DNA of 64,000 nt, taken from Lumbricus rubellus (lineage: Eukaryota > Annelida > Clitellata > Crassiclitellata > Lumbricidae). Below the pieces are notes generated by a model, which worked only from the letters and a program-made list of their open reading frames with translations, did no database searches and had not been told where the DNA came from. The stretch lies in assembly GCA_945859605.1 (NCBI GenBank), contig OX243816.1, forward strand, positions 38,911,457 to 38,975,456. Direction: 5' to 3'. The translations under genes and the position numbers were made by a program. Below are positions 46,301-58,300 of this stretch, in pieces (the stretch's first letter is position 1; every line of letters starts with the position of its first letter).

Positions 46301-49300
46301 CCGGACAAGGATATTCACAGCATCATCTGTATAGTATTATACGAAAATATATTGTGACAAATTCCTGAAACAAAATCACAGCATAATTTACTATATATAT
46401 TGATGAAACCTTGTAGGATTTGTTATGGCAAATAATCTGAACACACATACAAAAACTAAAAATGACTAGTTAAATGTGGCACACTACGTTCTGTCAGCCT
46501 GATGTTTTGAATTAACAAAAAATGATTGAAAGTAAGTAGTTGTGCGTATAGATGTTTGGCTGCATTTATTTTTTAGCATTTATCAGTAATGGAAGACATG
46601 CTGAGAGATTTCCTGTTGGGTGAACATCTCCTGTTGGTTGGAAACCAGGGTGTCGGTAAAAACAAGATCATCGACCGATTTCTCTATCTGCTCAATCGAC
46701 CACGAGAATATCTTCAGCTGCACAGGTTTCCAGAATTAATATTATGACTGATTTTTTATTTATTGGTTGTGATCAGTGTTGCTTTTGGTTTGGAGCAAGA
46801 TCACTAAAAAGAGGATGTTGGATTAGATTTTGTGACTTATTGCTATGAACATTGTCTTTATTATCAGACTGAATCGGTAAAATTGTTAACCTTTTTTCCT
46901 CTTGCGACCTAGCGGAGAAAAGTATTTTAAATGAAAATTTTGTGGTGAGTGTAGTTGTATTGTATTAAAACATTTATATAGCATGTGTAGTAGGATCAGC
47001 CAGTCAGAGCGCTCCCAGTGCACAATGCCACAGGGTGGAAATGATTTAAATCGTTTGATTTAAATCATTGATTTAAATCACGATTTAAATCGGTAATAAA
47101 AATCACGATTTAAATCAAATAATAATAGCTGGTGTTTCTTTTCAAACTTATGAACATGAAGCCATTAGCAGGAGAAGATGAACACTTGTATTGTAACTAA
47201 AATATTTTACATCTGAATGACAACAGTTACTGGTGACTAGCACTAGCAGTGACCTAATAATATTACTACCGTAGTGTTCTAGTTTGCAAGGTGTGACTGA
47301 CTCACTGACTCAGTAACTTAACCACTTACATAGCGATCTGATTTCACAGTTTAACAGAACATTGACTTCTTCATTGGATTTAACTGATTGTTCATCGATC
47401 GCACTATTAGTATTAAGTATATATACCACTGTGTTAATTTGTATTGTATAACTGCAAAACTAAAGAAGGTAATAATTGTTACTGAATACCAAATATCAGT
47501 TACAATAATGCATAGTGGCTTGATACCCACATGGAGGCAGTAAGTCCAAACTTAGAACTAGTAGAAAGAAATTGGACTTAAATTTGAAAAATCGGATTTT
47601 TTTATTTTTAGTTAAAAAATCATGATTTTTATCCAACCTGTATTGTATAGCTGTAGAATTAAAGGTAATAACTGTTACCTAATGAAGCATGTGACTTGAT
47701 ACCCAAAAAAGGCACTACATACAAAATACGAACTATAAGAAAGAAATCCGATATAAATCAAAAAAATCCGATTTAAATCAAAAAAATCCGATTTAAATCA
47801 AAAAATCCGATTTTTTGATTTTTATTAAAAAAATCACGATTTTTATCCACCCTGCAATGCCATGAGAGAAGAAATAGGTTTGACAAAGGCAAAGGAGGAG
47901 GAGGAGGAGGAGAAGTTGAATTGTAATGTTTAATTTATTGCAGGGTGCTACATAAACATCTCTTATCATTTATTATTATTATTTATTTTAATTATTATAA
48001 TATCATTATTTCATTTATTATTAAATGTGTGTTTGCTGTTGTTCAGGGACACTACAGTGCAGACGCTGACATTACAGCCGACTGTTCAGGATGGTGTCGT
48101 TGTGTATGAAGATTCTCCGTTAGTCCGTGCGGTCAAGCAAGGACACATCCTCGTCATCGATGAAGCAGACAAGGCGCCGACGAACGTCACCTGCATCCTC
48201 AAGACGCTCGTTGAATCGGGAGAGATGCACCTGGCTGACAGCAGGCGCATCGTTAGTGGTATGTATGCTTGTATACATGTATGTGTGTAGGTTTTTATGC
48301 ACTGTGCAAGTGTGCATGTATGTTTGTTGTACATTATGATTGTGTGCACTGTGCTTTCTGGATTATACATTGCTCCTTTAGTGGTATGTGCGTTTGTATC
48401 TGTTATGTATGTATGTTTTTATGCAATGTGCATGTTTGTTTATTGTACATTATGATTGTGTGCACTGTATTTCCTGGATTATAGGTTGCTCCTTTGTATA
48501 AGTCAATGTAGTGCCAAAGAATATTTGTAAAAACCAATGCAGAGGTTGCATTACCAGATATGGATTTCAATTTCTAGCAATAATTATTATTAGCAGATGC
48601 ATGCCAAAAATTACCTTTTTTCTTAAATTAAATTTATGCACGTTTGATATAAATTTTTGTAGATTTTGATGTTTGTTTTGGTTTCATGGTAGTTTAATTG
48701 GTTTTAAAATTAAAGATTTAATAAAGTCTCTGCTATTTGCTATGGAAGATTCGCATTAGCAGATTATGAATTTCCATGCTCAGATGTGGTTGGCAACTTG
48801 TGCAAAGTCCTTGAATTACACTTTACCTACAGGGTGCGCCAAAAAAAAAGACCCCCCTAAGATTTTTGCCAATATCTTGACCAAAAGTAAGATTTTGAAG
48901 ATGAAATTTTACTGTCTTAAAGACAATTCATATTTACACATGATGGCCAGATTTCATCAAAATATTTCAAACAGAACAAAAATTATGCCATTTTTAGGGA
49001 GGTCACCCACCGTTTTTTACGATTCAAAAACGCGACGCAACAAAAAGTAATAAAAATTCAATCTAAATATTCTGGCCAATATCTTGGCCAAAAGTAAGAA
49101 TATCAAAATGAAATTTTACAGGCTTAAAGACAATTCATATCTGCATATGATGGTCAGATTTCATCAAAATATTTCCAAAACAAAAAAAATTATACCACTT
49201 TTAGTGAGGCCACCCCCCAATTTTTGACAATTCAGAGACATAGCGCAGCAAAAACACGATTTCATTAAGTCTCATCTCAAATAATTATTATCATATAGCC

Positions 49301-52300
49301 TTCATATTGACAGATGACCATTATTATTACTATTTAAAAAAGAAACAGGGTGCCAGCGTAGCTGCACGTCACGGAGAAGTCACTTAGCAAGATGACATCA
49401 AATTCTTAAAATAAGAAATAATAAGGAATCTGTCAGATAATCAACAGGCCCATCAAGAACTTTGCCAAGAGACTCAAAAGAAGTGTTGGCACTGGTGGTG
49501 GGCACATCGAACACAAGTTGTGAAGCACTACCAAGTTCATTTGACAACAGTTATTAGAGATTAGACTTCATAAAATCACGTTTTGTGACTTTTTGTTGCG
49601 TTTCGTTTTTGATACGTCAAAAACGGTGGTGGCCTCACTAAAAGGGATATAACTTGTGTCGTATTTGAAATATTTTGATGAAATTTGGCCATCATGTGTG
49701 CATATGAATTGTCTTTAAGCCTGTAAAATTTCATTTCGATATTCTTACTTTTGGCAAAAATATTGGCAAAAAACCTAATTTTTTTCCCAGTTTCGTTTTT
49801 GAATCGTCAAAAAACGGTGGGTGGCCTCTCTAAATGTGGCATAACTTTTGTTCTGTTTGAAATATGTTGATGAAATCTGTCCACCATGTGTAAATATGAA
49901 TTGTCTTTAAGACTCTAAAATTTCATTTTGAAATTCTTACTTTTGGCAAAAATATTGGCAAAAAACCTAGGGGGGTCTTTTTTTTTGGCGCACCCTGTAG
50001 AAGTTTGCTGTTTGCACAGTATTTAGAAGTGAATAGGTGACTCTGTGTTTATTTGTTGCAGCCAGTTCTGGTCTAAAGACGTCGCCGAACGTTATTGTCG
50101 CCCATCCGGATTTCCGAATGTTCGTTCTCGCCAATCGACCCGGATTTCCTTTTCTTGGCAATGATTTCTTTGGAGCCATGGGTATGTACAGCAATTGAGT
50201 TGAAAGAAAATGGAATATATTAAGCATTGTTGACCATATAATCTGTCAACTGATGCCAGTATATAATATGTTAAGTATCAGCATTTCTAACAATAATACC
50301 GCGCTACTGAATCTGTGAGCGGCGCTTTATAAATGCTCAATTACAATTACAAATTACAATTGCAATCATTTTTCTGACTTTGTTGTCGTCTTGGTTGCCG
50401 CCAGGTGACATCTTCAGTTGTCATGCGATTGACAATCCTGACGTGGAATCCGAGATGTCGATGTTACGTCAGTACGGTCCCAGCGTTCCAGAACCAACAC
50501 TCCGTCGTCTGGTCTTAGCGTTCGGAGAACTACGAACGATGGCTGACCAGGGAATGATTACGTATCCATACTCAACGAGAGAAGTCGTCAACATGGTCAA
50601 ACATCTGGAGGTAAGTTGGGGGATGAACAGGTTTAGACAGACTGTTTCTAATAATGACTGACTTAGTCATGAGATGACAGTACAACTGGTCTGAAGGCGA
50701 AATTTCATTAGGCTGAAGTTCAGTAATGAAAGTGCTCAGCAAGATGACATTTGTCTATGGAATCGGTTTCATTTGCTGCACCAAAATTCATGATACTTGC
50801 TTTATGTTACTCCGGAGTGTTTACGAGAACACCTTCTAGGAACTTGTCGAAGATTATTCTATAGTCCAGGGCAGTTTTCTGAAATTTTTTGAATAATGCT
50901 TCAGGGCAAGCTAACTTCATTTTCATTCATTCATTTATTCATTCATTACAAAGATTTATATATACTTATATATCATTACCACTCCTTCAAAGCTGCTACT
51001 CAAAAGTGTTCTCAATCCCAGCATGGCTAGAAAGGACAGTTTTGAGAGATTCGAGTAGAAAGTTTCAGGATGGACCCTGGCCAACAAACGCAGCATTAAA
51101 AGGAACTTGGTCCAAACCAAGTACCCAAAAACTGCTTAAGATATCTACAGTCAAGAGGGACAAGGAGCACACTCCACTCAATAAAGTGGAGGGAGTGAAC
51201 CCCCCCCCCCCCCAAATGTATACTTGTAAAACGGATTTCCGAGTTTCTAATTTACATTTTCCTGTATTTGACAGAAATTTCCAACGGAGGGATTGGTGAA
51301 CGTCGTGAACAACGTGTTTGACTTTGACTCGTATAACAAGGAATTGCGGGAGACAGTGCTTGAGACGCTCCACAAGCACGGCATTCCAATCGGAGCCGAT
51401 CCTAGGAACATTCACTTAGCAAAAGAGTAAGCAGACTTCGTTACCCGGTGACAAACAATAGTTATATTTTAATTGTGGACAATTAACAGACCTAGGTAAA
51501 GTGCATTCTTCGCTGTTATTTGTTTTAATTGGACTATTAGGAAAGTGTGTAACTGATGGATTTGTAAATGCCGTGGCGAATTGGTATAAGTGGTTAGAAG
51601 TAGTATATGCAATTATGCATGAGAATAAACGGGGCATCTAAAGTTCTGATTATGATACTATTAAATTGTTATATTGACGTTGGAGATTACAGCTTTCTGC
51701 TCAAAGAAGTAAAACATGATGGTATTATTTTTGAAAGGCTCGGGCAAAGATGTATTTATTGTTGAGTTTTTGTCATCATTACTCGAATAAAATCATCTAA
51801 TGCATTTCTTCAGAGATCCAAATGATCCAAGTTCCATTATACAAGTTGAGAAAGACTACTTTAATTTTGTCATGGTATTCCACTCTTTCATAAAAAACAT
51901 ATTTCATACGAACCTCTTCATGAATACTATTTCTTAGTACCAGTAAGTAGTTCTTAGTAAGTAACTTACAAGTCACTAAGTAAGTAATTCACATTTTGCC
52001 TTTCCTCGAACAAAGTTGTCATTGAAGTGTCTCCCTAAGATGGTTAATTGTGATGTAACAAAACTTTGCATATATTTTATGCAAACCTTACCACCATATC
52101 ATTCACAGAAATATTCTCCTCTAATAGAGAAGTCATAAGTCTGAGAAAACCGTAGAGATATAAGGTATTACATAAAATTTCAGACTACACATGCAAAATA
52201 TCTTTTTCATTTACACCAAACTTCTAACTTTTAGGCCATGTTTATAAACTTTTTGTACAAAGTTGCGTGTGTTAAAAGATGTATTTTTAGCCATTATGAT

Positions 52301-55300
52301 AAAAAAAACATGCATTTTTCCGCAAGACCAACCTTTCTAATCATATCAAATGCAATTTTTAAATGTTTATGACTTTCTGAGGGCGCTCTCATGCTTTGTC
52401 ACAGAATCTATATGTAAATAAGTAAAACAATTATCATCAGCAAGACAACTCAACTTGTATGAGCTCTGTAATGTCATTAATTACTTGATTTCTGTTGGGC
52501 AATAATCAGTGTACCATATGTACTAAACCTCGACTTACATAAAGATGTGTTTTCAGTATGGAATAAAACTTGTTACTTCAAAATACAACTGTTCTTGATT
52601 TGTTACTGGCATGATTGTTGTGAAGCAGAGCATCATATATCTGTACAGTTGGTTTCCATATCCATGTGGCATCTATCTAGAATTCTACACAATTCCAGTT
52701 TATAGCACTATTTTACATTACAAAGCATAGCATGACCCTTCACCTGGAATGGCCTTCCCTTGACGCTCCGCTCCCTTTCTAGAACTCTTTCTCTGGCATT
52801 CCTCTCTTATCTGAAGACATTTTTATTTGGCCGTTTTGAGGTCGCGAGCGCCTCTGAGTTGTCCTCTTGAAGAGGCGCTATATGAATTCAATGAATGAAT
52901 GAATAACCCTGAATTGAAATTTTTGCATATTATGTGATTTGATCCCTGATCACTCTGTCTGCTAGTTTTGGGCTCTAGAAATCATTTTAGATATTTCATT
53001 GTTGAAGTGACAACCAATTGAGAAATTGCTAAGCTGAAGAACGTTTATGGTAAATTCACACAGGTATCGTGGGGGCTTGTTGTAGAAGTTAGCTAAATGT
53101 GAAATCTGTGATGTTGACCATAACGTATCAGGATTCAGTTTAAAATGATGTTTGTTGCAAGAAGATTTCGGTGTACATCAAACTCTATTTCTGTTTCTGA
53201 AAGTCTGCTACCTGCTGGCCATGACTCTGTGAGAACCTGTGGCTCCTGTGGCTGAGTAAAATGTCTTTTGACATGCTGTGAAAGTGCCTCACCTTCTGTT
53301 CACTGTTTGCCAGGTTCGAAGCCCAGTCTTGGGATTTGACAACCCATGATCAAGCCATGCAACCTGCTTAATAATTGTGCTTTGTGGACTTAATGTTATC
53401 GCACGTGCTCTTTAGAGAGGTGCTCTGTTTGATTGAACTCTGAGATCACCTTCTTGGGCAGTTAAGTCCTGAGTTTCCGGAAGGTGGTATATCAAGTGCC
53501 CAGGTACTTAAAAGCATATACCAATAATTGTACATACATAAATTGCTGATGGACCAAATTTATTACATGCACGAGGTAACACATCAGTATACGATCTGAA
53601 TTGTGGAGAAGATAACGAATGGCGTTTTTCACTAAAGTCAGCCATAACTCTGCTAGGTTTAAGAATATCAGTGGTTAGGTTGCATCATAAAAGTATATGT
53701 CGATACCTTGGTCTCTTTCTTTGAGGATGTGAGTTATCATGCTGATCAAGGCTATATTCAATAAATTTGAATCTCAATTTGGTTCATTCCATACATTGGG
53801 ACCTTAACTAGTGTGGCACCAATGCATGTGAGAACTTGCAGGAGCTCTGTTGCTCGACCACGCTTGTCCAACGCTGCTGCTCTCTCCACTCAGCTGCACA
53901 AGCGGAACTTATTGTTCCACGCTCACGGACTGCAATCAGGCAGCGCCGTGCTTTCTCCGTGGCTGGCCCTGTGACCTGGAATGAGCTCTCTGTTATCCTT
54001 CGTCAAATACCTATTGGCCTTTCTACTTCTACTTCATTTCTTTCTCTTCTCAAGACTGTTTTAATTCGACCGAGGTTGGACTGGGAGCGCTCCTGAGTAG
54101 TAACCTTGAAGGAGCGCTATGTCAAATTCTCAGTAAATAAATGTGGGCAGGGGTGGTGAAGCCTGAGATATTCATTGCAAATGAACAGGCTTGAGGTTAT
54201 AAATTATGGTTGCCATAGAAAAACACATGTACGGTAAATGTAAGTTTGCTTGTACCAGGAGAATTATCGTTTATTTGGCTCATCATGTGTGTGCTCTTAA
54301 ATAGCATTTTTTAATCAACTCATTTATCCTGGGGCGTAGAACAATTCTAAAGATTTTTTATCATCTTAGAATTAGCATGATGCATCTAATAAAGTTGTTA
54401 GCAAAACTAACGAGCAGATTGACATCCTGAATTGTGGGTAGTACAAAACGACAGGAGTTGATTTTCAAACATTTCGATTAACTGATTTCTGGGTAGTTCT
54501 GAGTTGTTCATAGTTGGGACTTAGGAGTATTGAGATCTTGCATTGTGGCTTGTTCTGTAATTGCTGGTGTTTTGGACTTTTTACTTCAACATCAGGAGTT
54601 CAAATGCTGCTGCCTGCTGTTGAAATTTCTTACCAGACTATTTAACCCCAAAAGGAAAGCTACAATTTCCACCATGCACCATTCTGTCTACTCAGCTTAA
54701 CCCTTGCGCTCTGGCCCGACTAGTAGAATTGACCAAGTAGCCAGACTGCGATGTGATGAACAAGTTGGTCTTCCGACGCTGAGAAATTTAAGAGACTCAC
54801 ATTACATTATATTTCTTCTATTCCAAAAGGGGGCAAAATTTTCCATCTGTGCTCACTCAAAGTAGAGTTTAACCTTCAGATATATAGTATACGAGTCAAA
54901 AAACCGCATAGCTATATATGACCAGTGTGTCAGTCCTACTCAGTGGATGACTAGGGAGTGGTCTTTCCAGGTTTCCACTGCCACCATTGAAACTTGTTGG
55001 ACAGTGGAACATTCAGAGACAAGGCGACAGACAAAGAACGAAAGTCTTTTCATGTCCTGTGGAAGAGAAGCCGCTTAGAATGAAGGTACGTTGTGGAATC
55101 GGTATGTACAGCAAGACAGGATTATTTTATTTCTAACAATTTATTCCTCTTTAGTTGACAATTGTTTGTGAATGGAGTTTCTGGTTGGATGTCAAAATAA
55201 ATGGATGATGTTGTTAGCTATGAAAAGGTCAAGATGTTGACAAGTATCAAACGTCATTGATAAAATTTCAAAGTGAGTGGATGATTTTGATTGTTGTGAA

Positions 55301-58300
55301 AAGGCCATATTCCGTAGATGTTGTTGATAACAGTCATAAGTTACTGGTCAAATGTTAAAGTGAAAGCTTCTTTAAAATTGCACAGTTGTCTATCCACAAA
55401 TCCAGGCAATTCCATTGGGTCAGGGTCTGACCTTAAACTGACAGAGGCTGCACTGAGAAGATATAAATATATTAAAGACAGTTTAATAAAGGCTTTATTC
55501 GTAACGATAACATAGAAGTCATTAGTTTGTATGTGATGTTATCTATCCATCTATCTATGGAATTTATACAACACCCTTTCAAGATTACTATTCAGAGGTG
55601 CTCCCGACCCAGGCATGGCTAAAGAGAAAAGGCTTGAGTAGTTTATAAAAAGAGTTAGATCTATAGATTTATTGGTTTTTGAATCACCTTTTGAAGTGCT
55701 CAGTTATAACATTTTCTATGTTGCCATTGTAACGAAGCTGTCTGAGTGGTGTCTTTTGCATAATGTTATAGGATTGATGAGACTTTGAAGAGGTACTGAT
55801 GTGCGATTGTGTGTTGTTGTGCAGGGTCCTGTCTTCATGGGTATTCAGTCATTCGCAAGCGATCGCACGGAGGCTCGCTCTCGTCTCTTCACTGAACAAG
55901 AAGCGTTCTGGAATCTTCCACTTCACGAAACAAGCGCCATTGTTGACGTTGCAGTCACCAAAGGTATCTTGCCTTCCTCTGCAACTCAAATCTATACCTT
56001 TCTCAGCCATACTCACAAAATGTTCTCGAGTTTATTTAAGAATCTTTTTCTCAGCACACAAACGGGACTTGTCTGTGGACTATAAAACTGGTTCATCAAC
56101 AGAAATAACTTACACAACTCACAAACACCCTTGTTGATACCTTAAAGTGCTGAGGTAAGTATGTAGAAGCAGGCATTGTCTTCTATCCCCACTAAACAAT
56201 CAGGCTCAATTCCTCTCCTTCCCCCCTCCCGGGCTGGCCTTCCTGTGGGCCAGTTTTACGTAAGTTTAGCTCATTTCTGATTCCACTTGTTTCTCACTGG
56301 ACTCAAGTTGGACCCACCCAGAATAAGAATTGAAGCCCCTGGAAGGGAGCACCAAACATATTTGATGTAAAGAGAATTGCTTAAAACTCTGAATCTTACC
56401 CCACCCAAGATCTATAATTTTAATCGAAGCACATAATGAATCATTGATTACCTTGTTGCACCTGTAGGATCAAGTCGCCAGCCAGGAAAGATAAACAGCG
56501 ATGTCATCCACGTTGCCACAACCAGTCCAGTTAGCCTTTACTCAATCGACACAAGGAAGCAGCATTTGAACTGCATTGACCTCTATGACGTCTTCCCCGG
56601 AACTTCCCCTCGTAACATGGCTTACAAGCCGCGCATTCATCTAGCCCCACTCGGATTTCCTCTCGACAAGAACATCATTGTACATGAAGAAATTGTGAGT
56701 CATTAGCGAATTCAACAGTTAGTTATGTCAGCACTTATATGTAATATATTTTATATATGATTGTTTCTGCTCATCAGCATTATGAGAACAATTCTTCTTT
56801 ATCAAGGCTGGGAACTTGCACCATCTGAGTTTTGCAGTTGGAGAGTTGTTTGTATGCATGATCTTATTGGGGGTGTCATCTTCAGCCCTTCGCTACTTGA
56901 AGTCTTTTTTATTTCCTCGGAGCTGTCACGCTGAGAGCGCCTCTGAATAGCTAGTCTGTAAGAGGCGCTTTACAAAGGTTCATATACCATACCATGTATT
57001 ATGTATCTCACAAAAAATGCCTAGTTGCCTATTCATTTAGAAAAAAATTTAAGCAGTAGGAAATTATTAGAAAATTCAATATCGGCATCCTAATACGTCT
57101 GTTACAGTTTGTGTGTACAAATTCAGTTAAGAGCAGCCCATAAAAATATTGCAGTGGTTGCTGTGTATTTCGATGTAATGAATTGTGTACAGATTAAACG
57201 AATTGATTAACTAACTAAGATGATTAATTAACAGATAAATGCCTCTGATCTGCCAATGGATGACAGATTTATGCATTTTAATTAAATTAAAAGTGTGAAC
57301 TTTGAATTTAATCATTGAGATTCTGCATTTTAATTGAGGGCTTTGTAGGATCAAGCAATAGCTGGTCTTTGCCAATACTTTGTCTGTATAGCCTACATGT
57401 ATTATGAATATATAGCCTACATGTATTATGAATATATAGCCTACATGTATTATGAATATATAGCCTACATGTATTATGAATATATAGCCTACATGTATTA
57501 TGAATATATAGCCTACATGTATTATGAATATTCGATTGCTAAATAATTATAGTTACAATGCTTTATCTATGTAGACAAACGTCACGTTGAACGTCAACTG
57601 GGAGACAGGAGAGCTGCTGCGACTGGAGACTGGTTCCCTGCTTGACAACGCCTCAGAGAAAATAACTCGTACATTCCGAGCCAATCAGGTTGAAGCAAGA
57701 CATCTTTTCCAGCTTCTGTATCATAAGCTATGCTATTCTACAGTTGCCACAGTGACCATGTCATGATTGCATGAAGAAGAGCAGTCGCTTAAGCTATGCA
57801 TGAGGCAGCCATGGGTATGAAGTGTTAGCGACTTCATTTTCTTAGCCTCAGCATATGAGGGCGGGTGTCCAGTCCTCTCCCTCACTGTCTCATCTTCTAA
57901 TCGACAGTGTGCGGTCAATGTACTCATTAGCTCAGTTGGCTATGGATGCTGTTGGAGCAGATATCTTGACACACACGTTTGCACTTGACTCAGCAAATGG
58001 GGTGGCTGACCAGTCCTCTTCCTTACCTTCTGATCTTCCCATCAACAGTACATAAATTTAGTTTTTAACTGAGTTTTGCGAGGGTTGTAAGTGAATTGAT
58101 ATTTCAATGCATCTTTCTGCTCTGGTTGGAACTCAACTCCCAACCTTTCGGTTGACATTTCTTCACACATGACCACTTAGCTGCAACAGAGGGTTTTGTA
58201 GCTGCTAAAAATTCTTTTGCTATTAAGAACCTCTCCAGAATTTCAAATCAAATATTATGGCTTGGTGTTTGATAATTTTTCCCATCTTTGAAAGATGTAT

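Larger units (their letters stand above)
46945..47935 (-). repeat. LINE/SINE tail interrupted by a hAT MITE
   Basis: The flanks 46945-47030 and 47855-47935 together reproduce the repeat seen at 940-1075 (same tail, GCTCCCAGTGCACAATGCC and AGAGAAGAAATAGGTTT blocks). The intervening 824 bp are a later insertion. Confidence 0.75.
51427..54970. other. Long VWA8 intron 25
   Basis: 3.5 kb with no exon recognised. It holds three repeat remnants listed separately (52740-52900, 53235-53520, 53825-54140). Confidence 0.6.
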
